A stretch of 64,000 nucleotides of DNA, taken from contig CBDETS010000007.1 in the NCBI GenBank assembly GCA_965242975.1, forward strand, positions 992,001 to 1,056,000. The letters run 5' to 3'. This DNA comes from JAPPHA01 sp965242975. Its GTDB lineage: Bacteria > Pseudomonadota > Alphaproteobacteria > Rhodobacterales > Rhodobacteraceae. The position numbers and the translations under genes were made by a program. Below, piece after piece: positions 18,434-26,770 of this stretch. The notes beneath the pieces were generated by a model. It was not told the DNA's origin and did no database searches. It saw only the letters and a list, made by a program, of their open reading frames with translations. Within the stretch, counting starts at the first letter, position 1. Every line of letters starts with the position of its first letter.

Positions 18434-18936
18434 CTGGCCCTCCGAGCGAGATTTCCCAGGGAAACAGTCTATCATTCACGGCCCCCACAAAAAAAAATGA
18501 TGGTTGCTCATGACCTCCATCAGATTTCAGGATAGTGGGTGATGTAGCGCGGACATTACCCGACATGACTTCCCGCCTTCGGCGACATTGCGGTGCGACG
18601 CCGCCAGGATTTCCAGACTTCTTCAGCTTGCGGACCTTGTTCCGGACGCCGTGTCAGGTGTTGATTTCGCCGCAGCAACGGTAGCCGTGGGATCGCATTT
18701 TGAATCACGCACGCCTTTGGGCATGTTCGTGCACGAACGCTCTCGACGCTTGCACCCATGACGCAAGTACCCGAGAAGCGTCGTGTCGAAAAGCAACAGA
18801 ATGTTCTCCTTTTCGCCGGCCAAGCACTCCCCCTTTAAGTCACCACCGGATCGAGTGGCTGACGGGATGCGGCAATGACGATGACGTGACGATTTGGTGG
18901 AAGAAATTGGTTTCCATGAGTGAAATGGTGCACCGT
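18434..18936. other. Intergenic space, no gene recognised
   Basis: About 500 bases between the monooxygenase gene and the LysR gene, which run in the same direction. The frames seen show no conserved pattern. The promoter of the monooxygenase-hydrolase pair should lie here; an A-rich stretch occurs at about 18485-18500. Confidence 0.4.
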
Positions 18937-19869
18937 TCACGGCGTACGTCGAACAACAGGCTGGCCGAGTTCGTCCAGCACGGTCACGAGTTCGTCCATG
19001 AGAAGGCCGTAGAATGCTTGGCCCGCGTCGCTGAAAGGAACCGACTTCAGCTCGATTCGAAGGTAGTCGACAGACAGTTCCGGTCCGGTGATCGGAATCA
19101 CCCGGCGCAGGTTGCCCGCAAGATCGGGCAGGCACAGAATGCCTGGTAGAATCGTTGCCCAATTCGAGCGCGCCACAAGATCAAGCGTCGTGAACATGGA
19201 ATCGAGTTCCATCAGGCGGTTGATCTCGATTCCATTGTTGGCCAGATATTGATCGATCTTGAGCCTCCGGGCGTTCTCACGGCTGGGCAGTACAAGGTTC
19301 AGAGGGGGAAGCTCTGCCAGCCGCACAGGTCCTTCCTCTGCGATGCCACTCTCGCAAGAGACGACGAGATACTCTTGATCCGTTGCCATCAGGCTTGAAC
19401 GCAGCCGTATGTTGACGTCAGATGCTGGCACGACCGCGAAATCCAGTTCACCCGCGAGAACCTGGCGGGACAGTTCGCCCGAATAGGCTTCACGCACCGT
19501 GATCTTCACGTTCGGATAGTCCCTGGTGAACCGTGTCAGTGCCGGTGCCAGAACCGCGCGTGTGAATGTTGGCATCAGCCCGACTGTCACATGTCCGGTC
19601 ATCATGCCGGACGAGACCCGTAGATTGGCCTCCGCCTCGGTCGCCGCATACAAGACCCGCACCGCGTCCCGATAAAACTGTTTTCCCGCTTCGGTTGGCG
19701 TGACGCCCGTCGAACTACGGTTCAACAATCGAACCTGATACCGGTCTTCCAGTTGCCGCACATGAGTCGAGAGGCCTGACTGCGTGGCGTTCACGCGTTG
19801 AGCTCCGGCCGAGAAGGACCCTTCCTCGAACACGGCGACAAAGTACTTCAAATGTTGAAGCTTGAACAA
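18937..19869 (-). CDS. LysR-family transcriptional regulator
   Basis: A 310-residue LysR-type regulator. The N-terminal winged helix-turn-helix reads LQHLKYFVAVFEEGSFSAGA with QSGLSTHVRQLED following. The rest is a two-lobed effector-binding domain (TVGLMPTFTRAVLAPAL onward). The start is TTG at 19869, preceded by GGAAGA; no ATG fits the family N-terminus better. It is divergent from the flavin reductase gene and upstream of the monooxygenase-hydrolase genes, so it probably controls one or both. The inducer is unknown. Confidence 0.9.
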   Translation of the reverse strand: MFKLQHLKYFVAVFEEGSFSAGAQRVNATQSGLSTHVRQLEDRYQVRLLNRSSTGVTPTEAGKQFYRDAVRVLYAATEAEANLRVSSGMMTGHVTVGLMPTFTRAVLAPALTRFTRDYPNVKITVREAYSGELSRQVLAGELDFAVVPASDVNIRLRSSLMATDQEYLVVSCESGIAEEGPVRLAELPPLNLVLPSRENARRLKIDQYLANNGIEINRLMELDSMFTTLDLVARSNWATILPGILCLPDLAGNLRRVIPITGPELSVDYLRIELKSVPFSDAGQAFYGLLMDELVTVLDELGQPVVRRTP

Positions 19870-19998
19870 TGAGCGTCTTCCGATCCCGTCATATATCAGA
19901 AAATCAGATCGGAATTATCACTAATCATTAATTTTTTGAATACCCATGGATCGCTATCTTCGCGGCTGGGTACAGAGGGTTCCGATGAACATGCACAC
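19870..19998. promoter_or_regulatory. Divergent LysR/flavin reductase promoter region
   Basis: This short AT-rich stretch between two divergent starts is unlike its GC-rich surroundings. It includes the sequence TTATCACTAATCATTAA at about 19915-19931, an imperfect inverted repeat of the T-N11-A kind often bound by LysR-type regulators. The exact operator is not certain. Confidence 0.35.
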
Positions 19999-20490
19999 AT
20001 GCCCCTTGTTTCCTTCGCCCAATATGAACTTCGGGATGTCCTGGGCTGCTTCGCCACCGGAGTTGCAGCGGTGACGACTTGCAGAGAAAATTCCCGGCCG
20101 GTTGGGCTGGCGGTGAACTCTTTTTCTCCTCTGTCTCATGACTCGCCCGAGATCCCTTGGAGCATCGTCTCCACCGCACCCCCTCGCGGTGCTTTCGTGA
20201 ACCACGATGCTTTCGCTGTCCACGTTATGCCGGAAGTGGACATAAGCCGGATCCTGCAATTCGCACGTCCTTCTGACAACAAGCTTGATGGTGTCGCCTT
20301 GCGTCGGGGATGGCGCGAAGTTCCGGCTCTTGATGCCGCAATCGCGAGGTCGGAGTGCGAGGTCAAGCCGACCAACTCCTGTGGCGATCACCACGTAATC
20401 GTCGGCTTTGCCCGCCCCATTGACAGGCGTGGGGGAAACCCGCTGGCGTTTTTCCGCAGTCAGTTCACGTCGTTCGGTGCAACCGCTTGA
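19999..20490 (+). CDS. Flavin reductase-like FMN-binding protein
   Basis: A protein of about 163 residues with the N-terminal pattern RDVLGCFATGVAAVTT followed by GLAVNSFSPLS, typical of the flavin reductase family that supplies reduced FMN to two-component monooxygenases. The usual TSVSL-like segment appears as STAPPRGAFVNHDAFAV, and the later HHVIVGFA segment is the conserved histidine region. Start 19999 is chosen because it fits the family; an upstream in-frame start at 19936 would add 21 residues. It is the first gene of a plus-strand unit with the Gfo/Idh/MocA gene and is divergent from the LysR regulator. Its likely client is the LLM monooxygenase nearby. It is somewhat divergent from textbook members. 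Confidence 0.75.
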   Translation: MPLVSFAQYELRDVLGCFATGVAAVTTCRENSRPVGLAVNSFSPLSHDSPEIPWSIVSTAPPRGAFVNHDAFAVHVMPEVDISRILQFARPSDNKLDGVALRRGWREVPALDAAIARSECEVKPTNSCGDHHVIVGFARPIDRRGGNPLAFFRSQFTSFGATA

Positions 20491-21518
20491 GCGCGTCTTC
20501 CCAGAACCGCCCGCTCCGTATCGCCATCGCGGGTTTCGGTTGGTGGGGCCGCCACATCGCGAAGCGGCTGAGTGATCATCCCCGATTCGCTGTAACGGCC
20601 GTGATCGAGCCGGCCTTGACGGTGCACGCCGAAATCCACGCGCAGGGACCGGAACCGCTGGCGGACCTGGACGCAGCGCTGGAGCGCAGCGATGTGGATG
20701 CGGTTGTGCTAACCACACCGAATCTTGTCCATGAGGAGCAGGTGATCGCCTGTGCCCGTGCTGGAAAACACGTTTTCTGCGAGAAACCCTTGGGCTTGAC
20801 GGCCGCGAGCGCACGCCGATCAGTGGCCGCAGTCGAACAGGCAGGCGTGAGACTCGGTATCGGACATGAGCGCCGTTTTGAACCTGCGATGGTCATGTTG
20901 AAATCGGCAATCGATGCAAATGCGATTGGCACGATCATGCACGCCGAGGCGGCATTTTCGCATGATAAGCTGGTCGGCGTACCCAAGGGCGACTGGCGAA
21001 CGTCCAAAGCCTCTGCTCCTGCTGCGGGGATGACCGGGATGGGTATTCATCTGAGCGATCTCCTGATCTCGTTCTTTGGGCGCGTCGAGACCGTGCAGGC
21101 CATGACCGCGAGTCGCTCGCTGGGATGGGAGACAGGCGATGTCGTCACCGTCCAACTTGGTTTCGAGGCCGGGATGACGGCAACGCTATCGGCCATTCTG
21201 TACACGCCGCATTTCATCCGAATGCACGTTTTCGGAACCAGGCAGTGGATCGAGATTCGGAACGAAAGCCACCCTGACACACCGGGCGGCAAGGTAAACT
21301 ACTGGGTATCGGAGACCGGGCAGGACACGGTTCACAAGAAACTTGCCTGGGAAGACGCGGTGATCCACAACATCGAGGCATTCGCCGCCGCGATCGCAGG
21401 CACTGCGGAGTACCCGTTCACGTCAGAGCAAATGATCCACAACATTGAAGTGCTCGAAGCCGTCACCCTCTCGGCCGAAGACGGACGCACCGTCAAGATT
21501 GCCGAACTGGAACCGTGA
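20487..21518 (+). CDS. Gfo/Idh/MocA-family oxidoreductase
   Basis: A 343-residue NAD(P)-dependent dehydrogenase. The dinucleotide-binding motif is IAGFGWWGRH (residues about 14-23) and the family signature CEKPLGLTA appears near residue 94. The C-terminal domain contains GIGHERRFEP and a GMGIHLSDLLISFF stretch, with the conserved histidine that often aids catalysis. The start is TTG at 20487 and overlaps the stop of the flavin reductase gene (TTGA), so the pair is probably coupled. Substrates in this family are sugars, inositols and similar polyols, but also catabolic intermediates; none can be named here. Confidence 0.88.
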   Translation: MSASSQNRPLRIAIAGFGWWGRHIAKRLSDHPRFAVTAVIEPALTVHAEIHAQGPEPLADLDAALERSDVDAVVLTTPNLVHEEQVIACARAGKHVFCEKPLGLTAASARRSVAAVEQAGVRLGIGHERRFEPAMVMLKSAIDANAIGTIMHAEAAFSHDKLVGVPKGDWRTSKASAPAAGMTGMGIHLSDLLISFFGRVETVQAMTASRSLGWETGDVVTVQLGFEAGMTATLSAILYTPHFIRMHVFGTRQWIEIRNESHPDTPGGKVNYWVSETGQDTVHKKLAWEDAVIHNIEAFAAAIAGTAEYPFTSEQMIHNIEVLEAVTLSAEDGRTVKIAELEP

Positions 21519-21834
21519 TACCGCGACCTAATCTGCCACAGGGAGTTTCACGGGCTGGCGCGCGGCCGAGCAAGGCGGACCACCCGACGCATCCGGTCAC
21601 GCCGGAAGAAATCGTCGAAACAGCCGTAACCTTTTGAAGGGTTGGTGCAGACGGCTTGTACGTGTACACGGGCTAACAGGACTGCGAACAAGGCTTTGAC
21701 CCCGGTCGTTCCGAAAGGCGATCGCCAGCCAGTCCCAACATATATTATGAAACTGTCGCCGATCTGCGTGGGTCAAGTTCCATCGCTTCAGCAAAAAAAA
21801 GACCGGCGGCGGCGGTGGCCCGGTTCAGGCCGAG
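21519..21834. other. Space after the first Gfo/Idh/MocA gene
   Basis: No intact gene is seen. A plus-strand stretch at about 21680-21790 reads TPVVPKGDRQPVP, which slightly recalls the DDE region of IS5-type transposases, but the match is too short to call. Confidence 0.3.
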
Positions 21835-22347
21835 TGCGCAATTTTAATGCCAGTTTGGTCTTGTTCCCGTCGCCGATGACTCAAACCCGTTCCTGATTGG
21901 GCGAAATCGCATCGGCAACTTCTTCGAAGGTGTCGAGGCCTGCCGTGTTTCCGGCAAGCAACAAATGCGCAGTGCCTTGCTGCCATGAAGGCTCGTGCCT
22001 GAGATTGGAGCCTCGAAGTGCACGATCGAACATCTCCGGGCGACATCCGCCAACTCTGCGAGCCGGTCGGGCTCGCAGCTGCTCATCGTGTCAAGCACTC
22101 TGTAGGTGACGTCGGGTGCAGCCGAGACTGTCCCGGCCAGTCGGTCGGCACCGAAGACCGCGGAATGAACGATTTCGCATTGTCAGACCGTTTCAGGGTC
22201 CGCAGATGTCCCTCCCATTTCCGCCAGGAGTGCTCCCCACGCCTCGTCCACGTCGCAGCCAAAGACACATTGTCCGGCTTCCAGAAGACGTTCCGCAAGG
22301 GCCATACCGACCAGCCCCAGACCAAAGCCCCCAACGGTATTGGTCAC
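21835..22347 (-). pseudogene. Broken 3-hydroxyisobutyrate dehydrogenase-family gene
   Basis: Read on the minus strand from GTG 22347, the sequence gives GGFGLGLVGMALAERLLEAG, the Rossmann start of beta-hydroxyacid dehydrogenases, then an in-frame TGA after ADPETV. The same frame resumes with IVHSAVFGADRLAG and later FEAPISGTS, matching the family's DAPVSGG region. After a shift of frame comes LLLAGNTAGLDTFEEVADAI and, past another stop, VIGDGNKTKLALKL, matching the conserved catalytic-lysine region. The gene ends at about 21835, roughly half the family length. The GTG overlaps the stop of the upstream Gfo/Idh/MocA gene (GTGA), so it was once the second gene of that operon. The reading is secure; the original substrate is unknown. 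Confidence 0.8.
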
Positions 22348-23429
22348 GCGTCCCCCAATTCTGCTGCCTTGATGTCGGCCAGTTGCGCAATCGAATGGTT
22401 CGACAGCGGCAGCGACACGGGATTGCCAGTCTCGGCCGACAGGTCTGCGGCCGAATATGCCTCCATGACCAGCCGCGCATGGGTTGGATCAACCATTACC
22501 GGACGGTCCATCAGCACCGCCTCAAGGAAGTGAATCGTCTCCGGTCCCATCTGACCGGCGAATACGTGATCCACGTGTTCACCCGGCATGGTCGACATCG
22601 GAAATTGCGTACCGTCGGACACCGTGTTCAACCAATGATCGCGCGCGGTGTCATCCAGGATCAGTGCGCCTTCGGTTCCTGTAATCTCGATCCAGGTTCC
22701 GCAATAGTCTGGATAGCTTGGCGGCAAGTTCCAGCCGCCCCCGATGACGACCAACGTTCCGTCATCCATCGTTGTCGTCGTCCACATGCAGTCGTAAGAA
22801 CCGTTCAGTTCCTTCATGTAGCCGTAGGCGCCCTGTGAGTAGATTGTCATGGGTCTCGCAGGTTCCAGCAGCCAGAAAACAAAATCGAGGTCATGCGTGG
22901 ATTCCATCGCCGCGGGCGAAAGTTTCACGCGATTGGAAACTCTCTTGCCGAGGTTCCGAGATACGTTGCGGCTTACCAAGACGTTGACCACCTTTCCGAG
23001 TTTGCCTTCGGCAATGGATTTCTTGGCATAAGCGATCTTGGGGTTGAACCGCTGGGAATAGCCGATCGTGAATTTCACGTTGTTGGCATTGGACAGGGCG
23101 ATCAGCTCATCGGCTTCCCAGAACTCCAGCGCAATCGGCTTTTCCAAAAGGACGTGCTTGCCCGCCTTCAGGCAATCTCGGGCAATCGGATAATGGGTCT
23201 GTTCGGGAGTCGTCGAGATATAGACCACGCTGATTGACGGATTGGAGACGATGTCCCGGTAATCAAGTGTCGCCGTCGCCGACCCGGTTAGCGCCCGGAC
23301 CTCTTTCAGCCGTTCGGGGCGGATTTCACAGATATGCAGCGCATCGACCAAAGCTGACTTGGCAAGCGTCTCCGCCCTGATCCCGCCGCACCATCCGGTC
23401 CCGATGACCGCCACCTCAATCGTTTTCAT
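22344..23429 (-). CDS. Gfo/Idh/MocA-family oxidoreductase
   Basis: A 361-residue dehydrogenase with VIGTGWCGGIRAETLAK at the N-terminus (NAD(P)-binding) and LLEKPIALEFWEA near residue 95. GYSQRFNPKIAYAK and ESTHDLDFVFWLLE belong to the C-terminal substrate domain. The ATG follows GGGAGGAGCGCG, a strong ribosome-binding site. It resembles the gene at 41178-42302 more than the one at 20487-21518, judging from the shared GY(S/T)QRF motif and similar C-terminal ends. Downstream its operon partner is a pseudogene, so the pathway it served may be partly lost. Confidence 0.9.
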   Translation of the reverse strand: MKTIEVAVIGTGWCGGIRAETLAKSALVDALHICEIRPERLKEVRALTGSATATLDYRDIVSNPSISVVYISTTPEQTHYPIARDCLKAGKHVLLEKPIALEFWEADELIALSNANNVKFTIGYSQRFNPKIAYAKKSIAEGKLGKVVNVLVSRNVSRNLGKRVSNRVKLSPAAMESTHDLDFVFWLLEPARPMTIYSQGAYGYMKELNGSYDCMWTTTTMDDGTLVVIGGGWNLPPSYPDYCGTWIEITGTEGALILDDTARDHWLNTVSDGTQFPMSTMPGEHVDHVFAGQMGPETIHFLEAVLMDRPVMVDPTHARLVMEAYSAADLSAETGNPVSLPLSNHSIAQLADIKAAELGDA

Positions 23430-24091
23430 CGCGCTCCTCCCAACGTCTCACGCATGTAGGCGCTTCGCCTCAACCGGGCTCAACGAGTCACGATATACGG
23501 TTGGTGACCACAGGTCATCTCATTTGCTGCAGGATTTGATTTGGCAAACCATGAAGCCGGTATTGTGGTCGGTATCGTGGTTCCGGGTTGCAACGCCCGC
23601 TGTTACGACCTGACTGCAGGATCAGGTTCCCTTATCAGGCCGTCATGGACCGGAGAAAACCGGGTTCGATGTCGTTGAGGTGTGCCAGAGCGCGAGGAGC
23701 GTCTGTAAGAGAGAAGACCATCGGAAACGACACGGCTCCCGGCAGCGTCATTCATTCCCGAGGGGGACGGAGACCGTGCGGCAAGCGGATCACAGGCTTG
23801 ACCACACATGTCGACGCCACTTGCCGCAAGAGTTCGGCCGTCTTGCCGAAGTGGGAACGGTGCTGGTCTCCCAAGGTTCGCTCCGAGCCGTTTTCGCAAA
23901 CATCTTCGGTGGCCGGTGGTGGCCTCAGACAAGAGCCAAAAGACGTCACGATGGCAAATCTGCAAGTCTACGCCCACCTTGACGTGAAACTTCAAGATTT
24001 CTATCCTGCCAAGATAGCGAAATATTATGAGCCAGAAGCACTCCTTTTGGAAAAGGTGTGGTTTTCAACTTGTTGATGAGGAGGGTTAACC
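23430..24091. other. Space with possible alcohol dehydrogenase relic
   Basis: No intact gene. On the minus strand at about 23600-23950, frames read LGDQHRSHFGKTAELLRQVA and, after a shift, FSLTDAPRALAHLND, which together recall the C-terminal part of zinc-type alcohol dehydrogenases (loop, helix, then F-x-L-x-D-A-x-x-A-L). It may be a decayed gene; the evidence is weak. The end of the stretch should hold the promoter of the ABC transporter operon. Confidence 0.3.
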
Positions 24092-25186
24092 ATGAGAACT
24101 TACAAGACCTTAATGCCGCGTTCCGCTGCCGTCTTGACGGTCGGAGCATTCGCATTTTTCAACGCCATGGGTGCCGTTGCTGACGACCGGTGCGACGATC
24201 CTCGGGTTGCATTGGCGATCGAGGAGGGCGAGTTGATCGTCGTCGCGAGCGTCTTCGAGACACCCGAAACGCAGAACGCGCATCGCGAGGGATTCCTCAG
24301 CCATTGGTGCCTGCCCGACGACTTCAAGGTATCTTACGATATCAGGAACACGTCCGGGACGATCGCTCGAATTGAGGCGGAGGTGAGTCAAGGCGTTCCG
24401 ATTTCTGGCGACGTGACGACGATGCCCGCGATCACTTGGCTGACCGACGCAGTCGAGCGCGGCCTGATCATGGCATATGAGTCACCCGAGTACGAACACA
24501 TGAAGCTGCCGGAGAGGATCGGTCTGAATAACCGGCCTTACTGGACTTCGGACATGTACATGATGTTTCCGATGTGGAACAGCAACGAACTGCCCGATCT
24601 GGAGATTAACAGTTGGCACGACCTGCTGAAGCCGGAGTTGAAGGGAAAGATGAGCCTGATGGACGGTTCGTCCCTGCAATCAGTTGCACTTGTGTACCAC
24701 TACCTGAAGCAGAGACTGCCGGAGGACTACTGGGAAAAGTTGGCGGCACAGGACGTACTGATCTCTTCGACATCCATGCATGGTGTTGAGATGATGATGT
24801 CGGGCGAAAGACCGCTGTCGATTCTCGGGGTCTCGGCCGACGCCAACGTGCTCTCCGACCAGGGGGCAACCCACATTCGGACTGCGATTCCCATGGAAGG
24901 TGTCATGCTTCAGGAGCAGGCGACGGCAGCCTTTGCCGACGCGCCGCACCCGAATGCCGCTCAGCTGTGGATTGATTTCCTCAGGAGTCATGCCGGGCAG
25001 CAGATTTTCGAAAAGTACGAGGGTCGAATTCCGGGTAGGGAAGGAGTTCCCAGCAGTTTCGCACTGACGCCAAACGCCGATGACATCGGCGACGCGGCAT
25101 TCGCGCCCGACTATCGGGAGATCGCCACGAACGCCGACCTTGTGCGGACTGCCCAGGAAGAGTTTGCGGCAATCTTCGCGAAGTGA
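24092..25186 (+). CDS. ABC transporter periplasmic binding protein, FbpA/PotD-like
   Basis: A 364-residue extracellular solute-binding protein. Residues 1-31 form a signal peptide ending at AVADD. The mature part begins with a GELIVVASVFETPETQN strand like those of iron(III) and polyamine binding proteins, and has YMMFPMWNSNELPDLEINSW and LKPELKGKMSLMDG, the hinge and WxDLLxPELKGK pattern of the family. The start follows GAGGAGGG. It opens a plus-strand operon with an ATPase and a fused permease. The tyrosine pair that binds iron in FbpA is not evident, so an organic ligand tied to the neighbouring catabolic genes is possible. Confidence 0.87.
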   Translation: MRTYKTLMPRSAAVLTVGAFAFFNAMGAVADDRCDDPRVALAIEEGELIVVASVFETPETQNAHREGFLSHWCLPDDFKVSYDIRNTSGTIARIEAEVSQGVPISGDVTTMPAITWLTDAVERGLIMAYESPEYEHMKLPERIGLNNRPYWTSDMYMMFPMWNSNELPDLEINSWHDLLKPELKGKMSLMDGSSLQSVALVYHYLKQRLPEDYWEKLAAQDVLISSTSMHGVEMMMSGERPLSILGVSADANVLSDQGATHIRTAIPMEGVMLQEQATAAFADAPHPNAAQLWIDFLRSHAGQQIFEKYEGRIPGREGVPSSFALTPNADDIGDAAFAPDYREIATNADLVRTAQEEFAAIFAK

Positions 25187-25270
25187 CGCGCGAGCGGACC
25201 TCGCGTTTCGCCTGACGCCCCGGGCCGGCGTTCTTCGGAAATGGTGGAACGCAACATGAATCCGGATTGC

Positions 25271-25295
25271 GGGGCGGCGCATTGGTCGCCGCCCC
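25271..25295 (+). terminator. Stem-loop after the binding-protein gene
   Basis: GGGGCGGCG at 25271-25279 pairs perfectly with CGCCGCCCC at 25287-25295, followed by CTTGTTGT. It lies between the binding-protein gene and the ATPase gene. It could be a weak Rho-independent terminator or a stabilising hairpin that lowers expression of the membrane components. Confidence 0.6.
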
Positions 25296-25338
25296 CTTGT
25301 TGTGTGTCGGGGCGCCATCCCACACCCGGGAGGGCCAG

Positions 25339-26445
25339 GTGACGGCGTACGTGGCGATACGGGGACTCCGCAAGAAATTCGACGAAACGTGGGCCGTCGA
25401 CGATGTGAATTTCGAGGTCGAGAAGGGGAATCTTCTCGTCCTTCTCGGGCCCAGCGGATGCGGCAAGACCACCACTCTGCGGTGTGTCGGAGGACTGGAA
25501 CAGCCGGAATCGGGTGAGATCATCATCGACGGCGAGGTGATGACCAAGGTGGACGAGGGGCTGTTCGTTCCGCCCAACGCGCGCGGAATGGGGATGGTGG
25601 CACAGTCCTACGCCATCTGGCCGCATATGAGTGTCCACGAGAACGTGGCGTTTCCTCTGCGCATGAGGAAAGAGGACAGTTCCGAAATCTCGCGGCGTGT
25701 CCGGGAGGCACTGGACGTAGTGCGGCTCGGTGATTTTGGTAAGCGCAACGCGACGGACCTGTCGGGAGGACAGCAGCAGCGGGTCGCACTTGCGCGCGCG
25801 ATTGTCGGCAATCCCAAGGTCCTGCTGTTTGACGAGCCTCTCAGCAACCTCGACGCGAAACTTCGCGAAGAGATGCGCTATCTGCTGAAGGACATTCAGC
25901 GCGGCATTGGGACCACCGCGATTTATGTCACGCACGATCAGGCGGAGGCGATGGCCCTCGGTGACGAACTGCTCGTCATGAACTCCGGCAGAATCGAGCA
26001 GCGCGGTGATGCACGTTCCCTTTACAGTGAACCGAAAACGCGGTTCGTGGCCGACTTCATCGGAGTTGCAAATCTGTTGAAAGGCAGGATCGAGAAAAAT
26101 GGTTCAGCCGAAACGCACTCGATCGAAGTTCGACTGGATGGCGACGACGGCGATTCCTGCGTTATCCGCGTCTCTAGCGGAACGGAGATGCTGACCGGCG
26201 ATGTCATGGTGTTGGTGAGGCCAGAGTGGATGAGGGTGCACCGGACGGCCCCGGAATCGGTGGAAAACCTGATCTGCGGCAGGGTGCACAAGAGTCAGTA
26301 TCTGGGTGACCGGACCGAGATGCTCGTCGACACCGAGTTTGCGCGGATGCGGGTGTGGGTGGACGGTGGCCACGCCGTCGAGGACGGGGCAGTGGTCCTA
26401 CTCGAGATCGACAGCGAACGATGCATTGCGCTGCCGGCTGACTGA
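25339..26445 (+). CDS. ABC transporter ATP-binding protein, FbpC/PotA-like
   Basis: A 368-residue ATPase of the spermidine/iron/thiamine import class. Walker A is GPSGCGKTT (about residues 37-45), the Q-loop MVAQSYAIWPHM, signature LSGGQQQR, Walker B VLLFDEPLSNLD and the H-loop YVTHDQ. The C-terminal 120 residues form a TOBE-type domain (LVRPEWMRVH). The start is GTG at 25339 after GGGAGGGCCAG; the longer frame upstream has no comparable site and runs through the hairpin. It energises import through the permease encoded downstream. Confidence 0.92.
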   Translation: MTAYVAIRGLRKKFDETWAVDDVNFEVEKGNLLVLLGPSGCGKTTTLRCVGGLEQPESGEIIIDGEVMTKVDEGLFVPPNARGMGMVAQSYAIWPHMSVHENVAFPLRMRKEDSSEISRRVREALDVVRLGDFGKRNATDLSGGQQQRVALARAIVGNPKVLLFDEPLSNLDAKLREEMRYLLKDIQRGIGTTAIYVTHDQAEAMALGDELLVMNSGRIEQRGDARSLYSEPKTRFVADFIGVANLLKGRIEKNGSAETHSIEVRLDGDDGDSCVIRVSSGTEMLTGDVMVLVRPEWMRVHRTAPESVENLICGRVHKSQYLGDRTEMLVDTEFARMRVWVDGGHAVEDGAVVLLEIDSERCIALPAD

Positions 26446-26770
26446 TGCCGGAATCCACTGAAATGATCGAGGGTCCGCACGTGCCCGACCACTTTCCGCG
26501 ACCAATCGGCTATGTGAACATCTGCACTCCCGGAGAGACGGCGGCAACCTCGCGTTTTCCAGGGCAGCAACCCCACAAGCCCTCGGGGTCTGCAGGATGC
26601 CTGGCAAAGAGCGGTCCGCGGCAAATTCGCGAGATCAGCAGACGGACGATGGCACGGCGCATCGGTCGGCATCGCCCGGCCGGCCGCCCCTTGTTTACCG
26701 ACCGTCCCCACAACGCCGTGTCACTCCCGCGCGGATTTCTTCCTCTCCGCCGTGCGGTGGGACGGTTCGC
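26446..26770. other. Gap inside the ABC transporter operon
   Basis: About 325 bases between ATPase and permease, unusually long for one operon. The permease frame is open back to 26597, but this part is rich in R, S, P and Q and unlike a permease N-terminus. A GC-rich stretch ending in GGCCGGCCGCCCCTTGTTT at about 26678-26696 recalls the end of the hairpin upstream of the ATPase gene. Confidence 0.4.

Noticed and set aside
21640..21800. Possible IS5-type transposase remnant (TPVVPKGDRQPVP)
   Set aside because: The similarity covers only about a dozen residues and no inverted repeats or other transposase motifs were seen.
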